Virus record (IMG/VR): IMGVR_UViG_3300037119_004556 | Span: 37,250-101,249 of that record | DNA length: 64,000 nt | Source: a virus | Direction: 5' to 3' (one strand) | The notes under the pieces: model-generated | What the model saw: the letters and a program-made list of their open reading frames with translations, nothing else | Databases searched by the model: none | What the model was told of the DNA's origin: nothing | Position numbers and translations under genes: made by a program | Part shown: one piece after another, positions 43,851 to 51,088 of the stretch | Position numbering within the stretch: the first letter of the stretch is position 1 | Layout of the letters: each line of letters starts with the position of its first letter

Positions 43851-44013
43851 CGCCGTCGACCTCCTCGATCTCGGTGAAGAACTCGTCGTGGTTGAGGTTG
43901 ATGTTGACCCCGGCCGAGATGCGGGCCAGGCTCGCCTCGGTCTCGCGTTCGGCGATCACGTGGCGGTAGGTGGGATCCTCGTAGCTCAGGATCACGAGTC
44001 GGTGGGTGGTCAT
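43843..44013 (-). CDS. Hypothetical protein (56 aa)
   Basis: MTTHRLVILSYEDPTYRHVI ... RISAGVNINLNHDEF. Unrecognised; strong AAAGGAAACCACC site directly upstream. Confidence 0.55.
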   Translation of the reverse strand: MTTHRLVILSYEDPTYRHVIAERETEASLARISAGVNINLNHDEFFTEIEEVDGDE

Positions 44014-44029
44014 GGTGGTTTCCTTTCGG

Positions 44030-44218
44030 TTAGAGCAGCGGCAGGTAGTAGTCCCGGGCGCAGGCGGGGTTGTAGCACTTCCACCACCAGGTCCCATCGG
44101 CGTCGCCGACCTTCGGGCGGTTCGGGAAGTCAAGCGCCTTGTCCGGGTGACCCCAGGCGGCGCCGCAGTCGGGGCACGGGGAGTCGGGCACGATCGTGAT
44201 CGTGATCTCGCCGCTCAT
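44030..44218 (-). CDS. Zinc-ribbon protein (62 aa)
   Basis: PCPDCGAAWGHPDKALDFPN ... WWWKCYNPACARDYYLP: two CxxC/CxxxxC knuckles (about 15-18 and 48-53). Unrecognised family. Confidence 0.6.
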   Translation of the reverse strand: MSGEITITIVPDSPCPDCGAAWGHPDKALDFPNRPKVGDADGTWWWKCYNPACARDYYLPLL

Positions 44219-44442
44219 CGTGTCACCGCCGTGGCGTAGCTCTCGGCCGCGGCCATCGCTTCCTTGATGGTGGCTTCCTCACCGGCCGACTCGGGCGTCC
44301 CGCCGTAGTGGTGGGTCATCGGATCTTCGTAGACGTACCACTTCCACGGTCCGTCATCCCAGCCTTCGACAACACAAGCGAAGGTGTTGATGTCGGTGGT
44401 GTAGGTGACCAGCCCGCCGTACTTGCGGTAGTTCCAGGTCAT
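44215..44442 (-). CDS. Hypothetical protein (75 aa)
   Basis: MTWNYRKYGGLVTYTTDINT then FACVVEGWDDGPWKWYVYED: Trp-rich beta domain with a C-terminal Ala helix. Unrecognised. AAAGGAAACCACC site. Confidence 0.55.
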   Translation of the reverse strand: MTWNYRKYGGLVTYTTDINTFACVVEGWDDGPWKWYVYEDPMTHHYGGTPESAGEEATIKEAMAAAESYATAVTR

Positions 44443-44459
44443 CGTGGTGGTTTCCTTTC

Positions 44460-44744
44460 TCATGCGGTGAGGTCTCGCAGGGCGGTCTTGATCAGCGCCA
44501 GTTCGGTTTCGGCTGCCAGGCGGAGGGCGAGTTCCCTCCGGTACTTGGCGGTGACCTCGATGGCCTCGCTGTTGAGGCGGGCGACGTCGAGGCGCAGTTC
44601 GTAGATCACTCGGGCGGCGATCCCGGGGGCGATCAGACCCGGGTTCATGTCGTGGATGGTGAGCAGACCTTCCTCGGTTTCGGACCAGTTCTCGTCGGTG
44701 TTGAACGGGAAGCGGTGGGCTTCGGTCCAGGCGTCGGTCGTCAT
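44460..44744 (-). CDS. Hypothetical helical protein (94 aa)
   Basis: HRFPFNTDENWSETEEGLLT then a long helix (about 40-92: IYELRLDVARLNSEAIEVTA, KYRRELALRLAAETELALIK). Possibly a coiled-coil dimer. Unrecognised. Confidence 0.6.
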   Translation of the reverse strand: MTTDAWTEAHRFPFNTDENWSETEEGLLTIHDMNPGLIAPGIAARVIYELRLDVARLNSEAIEVTAKYRRELALRLAAETELALIKTALRDLTA

Positions 44745-44758
44745 GGTGGTTTCCTTTC

Positions 44759-46030
44759 TCATTCGTCGGTGGCCTCGGCGGCGGGGACGAGGATCTTGAT
44801 CTTGACCATCCGGCACTCGGTCCGCTTGCCCCACTTCTCGTGATCCTCAAGCTCGATGACCTTGCCGGTCCAGGTGATCCGGTCGCCAACCTCGGCCTCC
44901 CAGAGGGTGTTGCCGGAACCCTTCGTCGTGAGCGTGTAGCCGTCGTCGGTGACGATGGTCAGTCGATAGGGCGTCGGCCCGTTGTAGGCGTAAGGCTCCA
45001 TCGCCATCTTGAAGGTCACGGTGCCCTCGACCGTCAGCTTCTCGCCGACCGTTCCGAGGAAGTCGGTGGGCTTGGCGGCGGCGGCTGCCTTGCGCTCGGC
45101 GAGCTTGCCCATCGCCTTCATGTAGGAGAAGGGCAGCGCCGCCAGCAGACCCTCGGTGCGGTCGATGACCCGATCGGCCCGGCAGGCGAGCTTGGCGGAG
45201 CGCATGAAGTCGGAGAAGTCGTTGACCTCATCGACCCAGGCGAGGATCTTGTCGGCCTCGGCGGCGCCCCGGCCGTGGTCAACCTCGGCGTACAGTTTCT
45301 TCTCGTAGTCGTTGAGGCGGCGGTAGCAGAGCGTCGCGGCGTGCGACCGGGTCGGCGTGTCGTATGCGGTGTCGGGGCGGGACTTGACGAACCCGAACAG
45401 GCGAGTCGCCTCGGCGGCTGCGGCGAGGAACTCGGCGGGCGAGACCTCGAAGCGGCCACCGCCGGTCCGGAACTCCTCCTCGTCGTCGGCGCCGCCGAAC
45501 ATCGGGGTGGCGAGCCACGTGACGTTGGAGGGGTCGACTCCGATGAAGTCGAGGATGCAGGAAGTGCCGACCCGCATCTCGGTGCCGTCCTCGTGGCGGA
45601 ACAGGACCGTGGTGTTGCGGGAGCGGATCTTGTTGCAGTGGTCGCACCAGGCGCCCTCCCGGACGAACACCTCGCTAACGGCGGTGTCTTCCTCGCCGGG
45701 GAACTTGGCGACCAATGCCTCGTGCGGGTCGAGCCGCCAGTCGAGGACGGCGACGCCGGTCCAACCGGCGAACTTGGCCTCGAAGCCGGTGACCGTGACG
45801 AACTCGAACTCGCGGAAGGTGCGCTTGAAACCGGTGAACTCGTCGGTCTCGGTGCGCTCGACTTCCGGGCCGAACGTCAACGTGGCGGCGGGAGCGCCGA
45901 TCTTGGCGAGCCGCTTGTTGATCTTGGCGAGCTTGACGTTCAGGTAGTCGGCGAGGTGGATGCTCACGCCGGTGAGCGTCGACTCGATGGGAGTGAAGCT
46001 CAGGTTGGTGGTCATCGTGGTGGTTTCCAT
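44759..46030 (-). CDS. Large conserved phage-type protein, zinc motif and OB-like C-terminus
   Basis: About 423 aa. FEFVTVTGFEAKFAGWTGVA; REGAWCDHCNKIRSRNTTVL with FRHEDGTEMRVGTSCILDFI (about 110-150), a CxxC..C region found in several phage and plasmid proteins of unknown role; KLYAEVDHGRGAAEADKILA; and a C-terminal strand-rich segment (TLTTKGSGNTLWEAEVGDRI, WTGKVIELEDHEKWGKRTEC) resembling an OB fold, consistent with single-stranded nucleic-acid binding. ATG at 46030 (10 nt after the -10); ATG at 46015, just after GGAAACCACC, is an alternative. Function unknown. Confidence 0.65.
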   Translation of the reverse strand: METTTMTTNLSFTPIESTLTGVSIHLADYLNVKLAKINKRLAKIGAPAATLTFGPEVERTETDEFTGFKRTFREFEFVTVTGFEAKFAGWTGVAVLDWRLDPHEALVAKFPGEEDTAVSEVFVREGAWCDHCNKIRSRNTTVLFRHEDGTEMRVGTSCILDFIGVDPSNVTWLATPMFGGADDEEEFRTGGGRFEVSPAEFLAAAAEATRLFGFVKSRPDTAYDTPTRSHAATLCYRRLNDYEKKLYAEVDHGRGAAEADKILAWVDEVNDFSDFMRSAKLACRADRVIDRTEGLLAALPFSYMKAMGKLAERKAAAAAKPTDFLGTVGEKLTVEGTVTFKMAMEPYAYNGPTPYRLTIVTDDGYTLTTKGSGNTLWEAEVGDRITWTGKVIELEDHEKWGKRTECRMVKIKILVPAAEATDE

Positions 46031-46040
46031 GTCCAACTAC

Positions 46041-46070
46041 ATTATGCCCAGGTCGTCCCGGGTTTGTCAA
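46041..46070 (-). promoter_or_regulatory. Promoter of the 46030-43632 operon
   Basis: -35 TTGACA (46065-46070), 18-nt spacer, -10 CATAAT (46041-46046). Confidence 0.8.
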
Positions 46071-46076
46071 CACATT

Positions 46077-46280
46077 TCACAGTTTGGCGGTGGCCCACGC
46101 CCGGATGGCGTCTCGCCCGACGAGGGCGTGCGGGATCTCGAACTCGCGGCCATCCTCCAAGTACAGCCAGCCCGAGAACAGGTCGATCCGACCGAGGAAG
46201 TCCATCATGCCGTTGGCGTCCGGCTCGGTGTAGATCTCGACGGAGTAGCCGTCGCGCTCATGGTCGACCTCGAAGATCAT
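46077..46280 (-). CDS. Hypothetical protein (67 aa)
   Basis: MIFEVDHERDGYSVEIYTEP, LFSGWLYLEDGREFEIPHAL. Beta-rich, unrecognised; ends at the next promoter's -35. Confidence 0.55.
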   Translation of the reverse strand: MIFEVDHERDGYSVEIYTEPDANGMMDFLGRIDLFSGWLYLEDGREFEIPHALVGRDAIRAWATAKL

Positions 46281-46489
46281 CGCCGTGTCGATTCGATCAG
46301 CGCGTCGAGCGCGTTGTGGCGGGTGTAGAACGTCCCCTCGATCGGGAAGCCGTTGCGATCTTCGGCGAAGTAACGGACCGGGTCCGGTGTCGAGCGGATG
46401 TAGCCGATCAGTTCGCCGGTGCGCCGGTTCCTGATGGTGCGCCGGTCGTGGGCGTCGGGCCAGCCGATAACGATCCAGGCGGCGCTCAT
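46277..46489 (-). CDS. Hypothetical protein (70 aa)
   Basis: MSAAWIVIGWPDAHDRRTIR, NRRTGELIGYIRSTPDPVRY: a short beta-meander. Unrecognised; ATGA overlaps. Confidence 0.55.
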   Translation of the reverse strand: MSAAWIVIGWPDAHDRRTIRNRRTGELIGYIRSTPDPVRYFAEDRNGFPIEGTFYTRHNALDALIESTRR

Positions 46490-46803
46490 CGGTCGACCTC
46501 GCTCCATGTGCGGTCGGTGATCAGATCTCGCAGGTCGAGGTTGATCGGGCTGAACCCCTCGCTCTCGACGGTGAAGGCACCCTCGCCGAGGATGATTACA
46601 TCGCCGACCGACATCGACGGGCAAAGCCTGCCGTCTGGGCGGTCGTCACGGTTGTGGCGAGCGAAGATCGCTTCCAGGTCGTACTCCAAGTCGCTGATCT
46701 CGATCTCGCCGCTGTAGCCCTTGACGAGCCGGTCGCCGCGTCGGTAGCCCCGCCCGAAGTAGGCATCGAGGTTCGTGTAGTTCGTGTAGCCGATGGTGGT
46801 CAT
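46486..46803 (-). CDS. Hypothetical protein (105 aa)
   Basis: TNLDAYFGRGYRRGDRLVKG, DLEYDLEAIFARHNRDDRPD, SVGDVIILGEGAFTVESEGF: the last block (S.gDVi.l....... V...GF) is common in small proteins of actinobacterial plasmids and phages. Function unknown. Confidence 0.6.
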   Translation of the reverse strand: MTTIGYTNYTNLDAYFGRGYRRGDRLVKGYSGEIEISDLEYDLEAIFARHNRDDRPDGRLCPSMSVGDVIILGEGAFTVESEGFSPINLDLRDLITDRTWSEVDR

Positions 46804-47144
46804 CAGCAACCCATCCGGCGTTCCATCGCGACCAACGCTGCGTAGTCCCGCTCGTCGGCCCACCACTCCTCGACCCAGGCGACCTCCGCGGTCGTCAGGC
46901 GGCTCTCGTCTATCACCGAGACGGTGGTGCGGCCCCGGCACTCGTCGCACGGCTCGTCGTACACCCCGTTGAAGTAATCCTCCCGGAAGTCCGGGTCGGC
47001 GTCGAAGTCCTCGGACGAGATCGCCAGCCGCTTCAACGTCATGATGCCCCGGCCGCTACAGGCGCCGCAGACCTCCCAATGCATCGGTGGAGTGCGGCCG
47101 AACTCATCAGCGAAAGCCTCGGCGATTCGGTCGAAGTCTGTCAT
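46803..47144 (-). CDS. DnaJ-type zinc-knuckle protein (113 aa)
   Basis: CGACSGRGIMTLKRLAI (CxxCxGxG, about 26-33) and CDECRGRTTVSVI (about 70-76) are two DnaJ-like half-knuckles that together bind one zinc. C-terminal helix EVAWVEEWWADERDYAALVA. Unknown function; start uses ATG at 47144. Confidence 0.65.
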   Translation of the reverse strand: MTDFDRIAEAFADEFGRTPPMHWEVCGACSGRGIMTLKRLAISSEDFDADPDFREDYFNGVYDEPCDECRGRTTVSVIDESRLTTAEVAWVEEWWADERDYAALVAMERRMGC

Positions 47145-47154
47145 GTGGTTCCTT

Positions 47155-47337
47155 TCATCTGTCGTAGGCGTACCTGTACCGCCAGCCATCGGCGGTGACC
47201 GCTTCGTCCTCGCCACGCTCGTAGGCGGCTCGTAGGAGGGTGTCGGCCCACGAGCCGAGGTAGCACGTGCCCCTCTCCCAGGTCTCGCTGTCCGGTCTCA
47301 ACCGCTCGACGGGGTAGGCGCCCCAGTTGCTCAACAT
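47155..47337 (-). CDS. Hypothetical protein (60 aa)
   Basis: MLSNWGAYPVERLRPDSETW ... CYLGSWADTLLRAAYERG. Unrecognised. First gene of the 47337-46077 unit, with a leader hairpin and GAAAGGATC site. Confidence 0.55.
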   Translation of the reverse strand: MLSNWGAYPVERLRPDSETWERGTCYLGSWADTLLRAAYERGEDEAVTADGWRYRYAYDR

Positions 47338-47352
47338 CCGGATCCTTTCAGC

Positions 47353-47369
47353 GGAGGGACCTTCCCTCA
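47353..47369 (-). promoter_or_regulatory. Leader hairpin
   Basis: GAGGG (47354-47358) pairs with CCCTC (47364-47368) in the 5' leader of the 47155 gene. Confidence 0.55.
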
Positions 47370-47376
47370 CACCATT

Positions 47377-47406
47377 ATTATGCGCAGAATGTCCACGGTT
47401 TGTCAA
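47377..47406 (-). promoter_or_regulatory. Promoter of the 47337-46077 operon
   Basis: -35 TTGACA (47401-47406), 18-nt spacer with CCGTGGAC, -10 CATAAT (47377-47382). Confidence 0.8.
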
Positions 47407-47443
47407 CAGAGTTGACCAGCACCTACGGCTGTAGCATGGTCGC

Positions 47444-47842
47444 ATGATCTGCTCGGAATGCGGCGCCGACAAGCCATCGACGGAGTTCTACGCCAGCAGG
47501 CGCTCGAAGCAGTGCAAGGCGTGCGAGCACGAGAAACGCCGGGAACACAGCCGTGCGCATCCCGAGCAGGCACAGCGCGTCCGGCGCGACATCAAGCTGC
47601 GGCGCTACGGGCTGACACAGGCCGACTACGACGCGATGGTTGCCGCTCAGGGCGGGTGCTGCGCGATCTGCCTGGCACCGGGCGACCTCGATCCGTCGAG
47701 CCGGTTCCGCCTCGGCGTTGACCACAACCACGCGACGGGGAGGGTGCGCGGGCTGCTCTGTCGACTGTGCAATCGAGCGATCGGGATCTGGCACGATGAT
47801 CCGGAGATCGTTGCTCGGGCTGCGGCGTACCTCGCTCGTTAG
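47444..47842 (+). CDS. Recombination endonuclease VII (Holliday-junction resolvase family)
   Basis: 132 aa. N-terminal zinc pair CSECGADKPSTEF and CKACEH, then RRYGLTQADYDAMVAAQGGC followed by CAICLAPGD, RLGVDHNHATGRVRGLLCRL and CNRAIGIWHDD: the His-Me finger of T4 endonuclease VII (gp49-like), with VDHxH as the catalytic block (about 90-96) and four zinc Cys. It resolves branched DNA before packaging. One of few plus-strand genes here; the ATG is 6-7 nt after a TAGCAT -10-like box (47431-47436), suggesting a leaderless mRNA divergent from the minus operon. Confidence 0.88.
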   Translation: MICSECGADKPSTEFYASRRSKQCKACEHEKRREHSRAHPEQAQRVRRDIKLRRYGLTQADYDAMVAAQGGCCAICLAPGDLDPSSRFRLGVDHNHATGRVRGLLCRLCNRAIGIWHDDPEIVARAAAYLAR

Positions 47843-48075
47843 AAGGTGCAGCATCCACACGCCGGGGCGTCTTCGCAGGTGCCCCGCCGGTTGCGGGTGA
47901 TCCGGTTGCCGGTCGAGGGGAAGTAGATCTCGATCACGCCCGACTCGGCCCGCTCGGCGCAGTTCTCGTGGACGGTGTTGCGCTTGCCGAGGAACAGGAT
48001 GGTGTCGCCCGGGGTGATCGGGCCGTCGCAGCGGCGGCAGGTCCCGGTGTAGCGGGCGGTGAGGGTTCGTGGCAT
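47839..48075 (-). CDS. Zinc-ribbon protein (78 aa)
   Basis: ARYTGTCRRCDGPITPGDTI followed by LFLGKRNTVHENCAE: C..C, H..C, a treble-clef arrangement like PARP-type/GcrA-type small zinc proteins ('kyag.C..Cg..I..Ge.i'); Cys-rich C-terminus CEDAPACGCC. Converges with the endonuclease VII gene (4-nt overlap). Confidence 0.65.
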   Translation of the reverse strand: MPRTLTARYTGTCRRCDGPITPGDTILFLGKRNTVHENCAERAESGVIEIYFPSTGNRITRNRRGTCEDAPACGCCTF

Positions 48076-48296
48076 CAAGCAGCCGCCTCCCACGGCTTGA
48101 CCGTGTCACCGGCCATGTAGATCGCCTTGCCGGGGAACAGCTTGGCTGCCTCGGCTCGTGCGGCCTCGGGGTCGTGGATCGAAGCCGTCTCCAAACGGAC
48201 GTGGCGGATGTTCGCGCCGTCGCGGGTGGCGACCATCCAGCCCCGCCGATTGTTCGTCGCCGGGAAGACGGTGATGTAGTTGGTGGTGGTTTCCAT
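48075..48296 (-). CDS. Hypothetical protein (73 aa)
   Basis: METTTNYITVFPATNNRRGW, HVRLETASIHDPEAARAEAA, FPGKAIYMAGDTVKPWE: the 'yvV.Pat......W.V.rdG....' outline of small phage proteins. ATG 10 nt after the -10 box. Confidence 0.6.
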   Translation of the reverse strand: METTTNYITVFPATNNRRGWMVATRDGANIRHVRLETASIHDPEAARAEAAKLFPGKAIYMAGDTVKPWEAAA

Positions 48297-48306
48297 GTCC
48301 ACCATC

Positions 48307-48336
48307 ATTATGCGCAGATCGTCCACGGTTTGTCAA
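48307..48336 (-). promoter_or_regulatory. Promoter (minus), overlapping a divergent one
   Basis: -35 TTGACA (48331-48336), 18-nt spacer with CCGTGGACG, -10 CATAAT (48307-48312). Read the other way the same bases give TTGTCA for a plus promoter. Confidence 0.8.
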
Positions 48337-48360
48337 CAGACTTGACACCCGTGTTACGAT
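48330..48360 (+). promoter_or_regulatory. Promoter (plus) of the 48406 gene
   Basis: -10 TACGAT (48355-48360) with TTGTCA (48330-48335, 19-nt spacer) as the best -35; a nearer TTGACA (48342) is too close. Confidence 0.5.
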
Positions 48361-48366
48361 GTTGAT

Positions 48367-48387
48367 GTGGGAGGAGACGCCTCCCAC
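48367..48387 (+). promoter_or_regulatory. Leader hairpin
   Basis: GTGGGAGG (48367-48374) pairs perfectly with CCTCCCAC (48380-48387), just upstream of AAGGAAACCGCC and the ATG. Same design as the minus-strand leader hairpins, with compensatory differences in the stem. Confidence 0.65.
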
Positions 48388-48405
48388 GGGAAGGAAACCG
48401 CCACG

Positions 48406-48624
48406 ATGGAGATGCCCAAGTACCCGACGCCGATCGAGCGTCGGTCCGGCTGCAAGGTCGGCTGGTACACCTACGACAACCTCGCCGACGCCGAGAAGGC
48501 GTCGAAGGTTGCGGCGGCTCGCGCCGTCGAGATGGCCGGGTTCGGCTACGACTTCGGCTGGTGCTCGCCCGGCGAGATCACCGAGTCGGCCGATGGCACA
48601 CGCTTCACGGTGACCGTGCCGTGA
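48406..48624 (+). CDS. Hypothetical protein (72 aa)
   Basis: MEMPKYPTPIERRSGCKVGW, YTYDNLADAEKASKVAAARA, EMAGFGYDFGWCSPGEITES. Unrecognised small alpha/beta protein. The start at 48406 is preferred to the GTG at 48367 because the latter lies in the leader hairpin and 48406 has a strong AAGGAAA site. Confidence 0.65.
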   Translation: MEMPKYPTPIERRSGCKVGWYTYDNLADAEKASKVAAARAVEMAGFGYDFGWCSPGEITESADGTRFTVTVP

Positions 48625-48625
48625 C

Positions 48626-48952
48626 CTAGTCGGGCGCTGACAGCCCGGCCCGTTCCAATAGCAGACGCCCGGATGGTGGCAGCACCCACACACCCGGGCG
48701 TCTCTCGTACAGCAACGCGCGCACGACAGCATCCTCTGTCTCGCAGGGCTTGAACCACGGTCGGTCGACCTCGCCCGCGATCGAGGAGCGGCCGACCCCG
48801 GCGAGGACGTAGCCCCCGCCGAGAGTCAGCCGGAATAGCCGGTACTCGCCCCATCGAGGTTTGCCTGGTTCCCTCGATGAGGCTTCGCCGAGGAGTTCAC
48901 CTTCGATGTAGATGGTCTCGCGGTCCCGACTCGGAATCGCGAACTGAGCCAC
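48626..48952 (-). CDS. Hypothetical protein downstream of Ro60 (108 aa)
   Basis: AIPSRDRETIYIEGELLGEA, YRLFRLTLGGGYVLAGVGRS, ALLYERRPGVWVLPPSGRLL: beta-rich with a short C-terminal helix. The pattern of a conserved phage family ('yrL.rt..G.YvlaG.GrS...gE...') of unknown role. Follows the TROVE gene by 3 nt, so it is co-transcribed with it. Confidence 0.65.
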   Translation of the reverse strand: MAQFAIPSRDRETIYIEGELLGEASSREPGKPRWGEYRLFRLTLGGGYVLAGVGRSSIAGEVDRPWFKPCETEDAVVRALLYERRPGVWVLPPSGRLLLERAGLSAPD

Positions 48953-48955
48953 GGC

Positions 48956-50569
48956 TCAGTCGACCTCCCACGGCCAGCGTCCCTCGGACCCGGCTTCGAG
49001 GATCTTGATCAGCTTGAAGCACTGGTCGTTGAGACCGGCGAGCAGGTAGCGGCCCGTGCCGAGGTCGAGCGACGCCGGACGGTAGCCGCCCAGGCACCAC
49101 ACGTAGATCGGGACGTCCTTGGGGAACGAACCGGCCGTGATGTGCGATGGGTGGTGCTGCTCGTCGGTGAAGATGAGGATCCGGTCGAATGGGCCGTACT
49201 CCTGCCACAGCATCCACGTCGATGGCCACGTGTTCGTGCCGTGACCGCCGACGCCCGACAGCTTGCCGATCTCCTCGGCGGTGCGCAGGACCGAGCGTGG
49301 CTTGTCCTGCACGGCGCACAGCGTGGCGTACACGCCGAGCTTCGAGCCGGGAGCCGACCGCTTCATCACGGCCGCGCCGAATACGGCACCGGCGACCTTG
49401 CGCGACACCGTCGACTTGGCCGACATCTTGCCGTCCATCGAACCCGACACGTCGACCATGATCAGCGTCTTGCCCGGGAACTCGGGGATGTTGGCGCACG
49501 ACGCTTCGAGCGCGAGTTCGAGCGCCTGACCCCACATCATCGAGCCGGACGCCGACCACGCCGACAGGAACCGGAACGGGAACTGGCGCGACTTGGCGAC
49601 CTGCTCGGGGTCGGCCAGCGTCGACGCGACCTGCATGAGGACGTTGGCGGGCAGCTTGGCGTCCTCGAAGTTGCGCAGGTTGCGCAGCAGAGCCATGTAG
49701 CCCATCTGCGGGATGACCTTCTGCCACGTCTCCGCGTTCGAGCCGCCGAGCGACAACGCGGTCTCCCACGTCATGCCCGTCGTCACGTCCAACTCGCCGC
49801 CCTCGGCCGCGGCCTTGATCGCGTCCTTGCGGGCCGAGATCTTGCCGAGCCGGTCGAGGCCGCGCGGGTTGTCGCGGCCGTGGCGCTTGTCGAGGAGGTA
49901 CTGGAACAGGGCGCGCTTGCGCTCCACGACGCGGTCCTTGAGGAGTTCCACGTCGCTGTCCGACATGCCCATGTCGTCCTGCTCCCAGTAGCGGAGCGCG
50001 TCGTGCGGGTTGGGGTGGACGAGGTCGATCACGTCACCCATCCGCATCTTGGCGTCGCGCGAGTCGTACTTCATGGCGGCGTTCTGCGTGTACAGCTTGA
50101 CGACGGCGTCGGCGATGCCGCGCTTGACGGCCTTGGGGATCTTGCGGCCGTAGAGCGACATCCAGTAGGCGAGCGCCTCGGCTGGTTCGTCGGCGCGCGT
50201 GAGCGTCTGCGCGATCACTGCGCGGCCGTTCGTGCCGGGAGCGGCGCGGGCGTACTCGATGGCGGCGACCACCGAAGCGGTGCGCATGTTCGCTTCCTGG
50301 CGGAGCCACGGAATGAAGTGCGCGACCCAGTCCGGGTCGAGTGCCGTGACCTCGCGCACGAGATCCGTGAACCGCTTGTCGCGGACACCGGCCTTCTCGT
50401 AGTACGTGTCTTCGGCGACGAAGTTCGCGACGCCGAGCGAGAACAGTTCGGTGCGGGCGTCCTTGACGAAGCCGAGACCGCCCTCGTGGGTGCGCGTCTG
50501 AACACCGGGGAGGGTGTGCAGCGGCCCCTGCGGGCGGGCGGTCGTGGCGGTTTGAGCGAACTTGCTCAT
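48956..50569 (-). CDS. Ro60 (TROVE) RNA-binding protein
   Basis: 537 aa, close to the usual 520-540. Residues about 15-330 are the TROVE HEAT-repeat ring (THEGGLGFVKDARTELFSLG, VAHFIPWLRQEANMRTASVV, KIPKAVKRGIADAVVKLYTQ, MTWETALSLGGS). Residues about 355-530 are a von Willebrand A domain with MIDAS LIMVDVSGSMDGKMSAKSTV (DxSxS) and a later T/D pair (GHGTNTWPST, IFTDEQHH). Ro proteins bind Y RNAs on the ring and feed misfolded RNA to exonucleases such as PNPase. The tandem Y-RNA-like elements at 50.6-51.3 kb lie directly upstream on the same strand. RBS GAAAGGGG. Confidence 0.95.
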   Translation of the reverse strand: MSKFAQTATTARPQGPLHTLPGVQTRTHEGGLGFVKDARTELFSLGVANFVAEDTYYEKAGVRDKRFTDLVREVTALDPDWVAHFIPWLRQEANMRTASVVAAIEYARAAPGTNGRAVIAQTLTRADEPAEALAYWMSLYGRKIPKAVKRGIADAVVKLYTQNAAMKYDSRDAKMRMGDVIDLVHPNPHDALRYWEQDDMGMSDSDVELLKDRVVERKRALFQYLLDKRHGRDNPRGLDRLGKISARKDAIKAAAEGGELDVTTGMTWETALSLGGSNAETWQKVIPQMGYMALLRNLRNFEDAKLPANVLMQVASTLADPEQVAKSRQFPFRFLSAWSASGSMMWGQALELALEASCANIPEFPGKTLIMVDVSGSMDGKMSAKSTVSRKVAGAVFGAAVMKRSAPGSKLGVYATLCAVQDKPRSVLRTAEEIGKLSGVGGHGTNTWPSTWMLWQEYGPFDRILIFTDEQHHPSHITAGSFPKDVPIYVWCLGGYRPASLDLGTGRYLLAGLNDQCFKLIKILEAGSEGRWPWEVD

Positions 50570-50623
50570 GGTCGTTGCCCCTTTCAGGGTTGGGTCATTG
50601 GGTCGTTGGGGTCATTGGTTGGT

Positions 50624-50722
50624 TGCGAGAACCAGGCGACGGAGGGCGCCGGTCTCTCGTTCCGGCATTCGTGGGCTTGCGCCCTGGTGAGAAGGAACCT
50701 CTGTCATCGCACCGCAGATGCG
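50624..50722 (-). ncRNA. Y-RNA-like element 6 (degenerate)
   Basis: Has the 5' block GCGGTGCGATGACAGAGG and 3' block CCTGGTTCTCGC of the array, but the lower stem shrinks to about 3 bp. It may instead serve as the leader of the Ro60 mRNA. Confidence 0.4.
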
Positions 50723-50727
50723 GAAGT

Positions 50728-50848
50728 CCTGCCCGAGAACCGAGCGACAACGGGGACTGGTTCCCAAGCTGGCACGGATTGGTTACCGCCGCTCCGGGGA
50801 CCTTCTGCATGTGTGAAGGAAGTATCCGTCATCTGCGCACCGGGCAGG
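50728..50848 (-). ncRNA. Y-RNA-like element 5
   Basis: Closing stem CCTGCCC/GGGCAGG, 5' internal-loop block GGTGCGCAGATGACGGATAC, 3' block GTCGCTCGGTTCTC, with GAC/GTC pairing above the loop. The middle holds a CTTC..GAAG hairpin and no clear tRNA module. Confidence 0.6.
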
Positions 50849-50857
50849 GTCGAGTTT

Positions 50858-50957
50858 TCTGGTCGAGAACCTGGCGGCGGGAGGCTTGTGGTTTCGAGCC
50901 ACGACGGCCGAAGCCGTTTCATCCGTTGAAGTAACTCCCATCTGCGCACCGACCAGA
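50858..50957 (-). ncRNA. Y-RNA-like element 4
   Basis: Closing stem TCTGGTC/GACCAGA, 5' block GGTGCGCAGATGGGAGTTAC, 3' block GCCAGGTTCTC, upper stem GGGAG/CTCCC. The middle has an ACGGC-TTCG-GCCGT hairpin and a T-arm-like GTGG-CTCGAAA-CCAC. Confidence 0.65.
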
Positions 50958-50964
50958 GAGATCG

Positions 50965-51081
50965 TTTCCGGGTGAGAACCAGGCGGCGAAGGCAGTGCGG
51001 GCGCCATGCCCACATCCCCATGTGGTGGGGATGACAAGAATCGAACTTGCGAAGTAGCCATCATCAGCGCACCACCCGGAA
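50965..51081 (-). ncRNA. Y-RNA-like element 3 with tRNA-like module
   Basis: Closing stem TTTCCGGGT/ACCCGGAAA (9 bp), 5' block GGTGCGCTGATGATGGCTAC, 3' block GCCTGGTTCTC. The inner part is a T-arm (CAAG-TTCGATT-CTTG) then an acceptor-like stem CATCCCC/GGGGATG closed by a 7-nt loop (51020-51026) and a shortened D-arm: a tRNA mimic opened at the anticodon end. Confidence 0.7.
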
Positions 51082-51088
51082 AGGGTGT

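Noticed and set aside
44840-46717. 625-codon plus-strand ORF
   Set aside because: Shadow of the 44759-46030 gene and its neighbours, typical of GC-rich DNA.
49142-50929. 595-codon plus-strand ORF opposite the Ro60 gene
   Set aside because: Antisense shadow of a clear TROVE/vWA protein; composition is Arg/Val/Gly-rich and no motif is recognisable.
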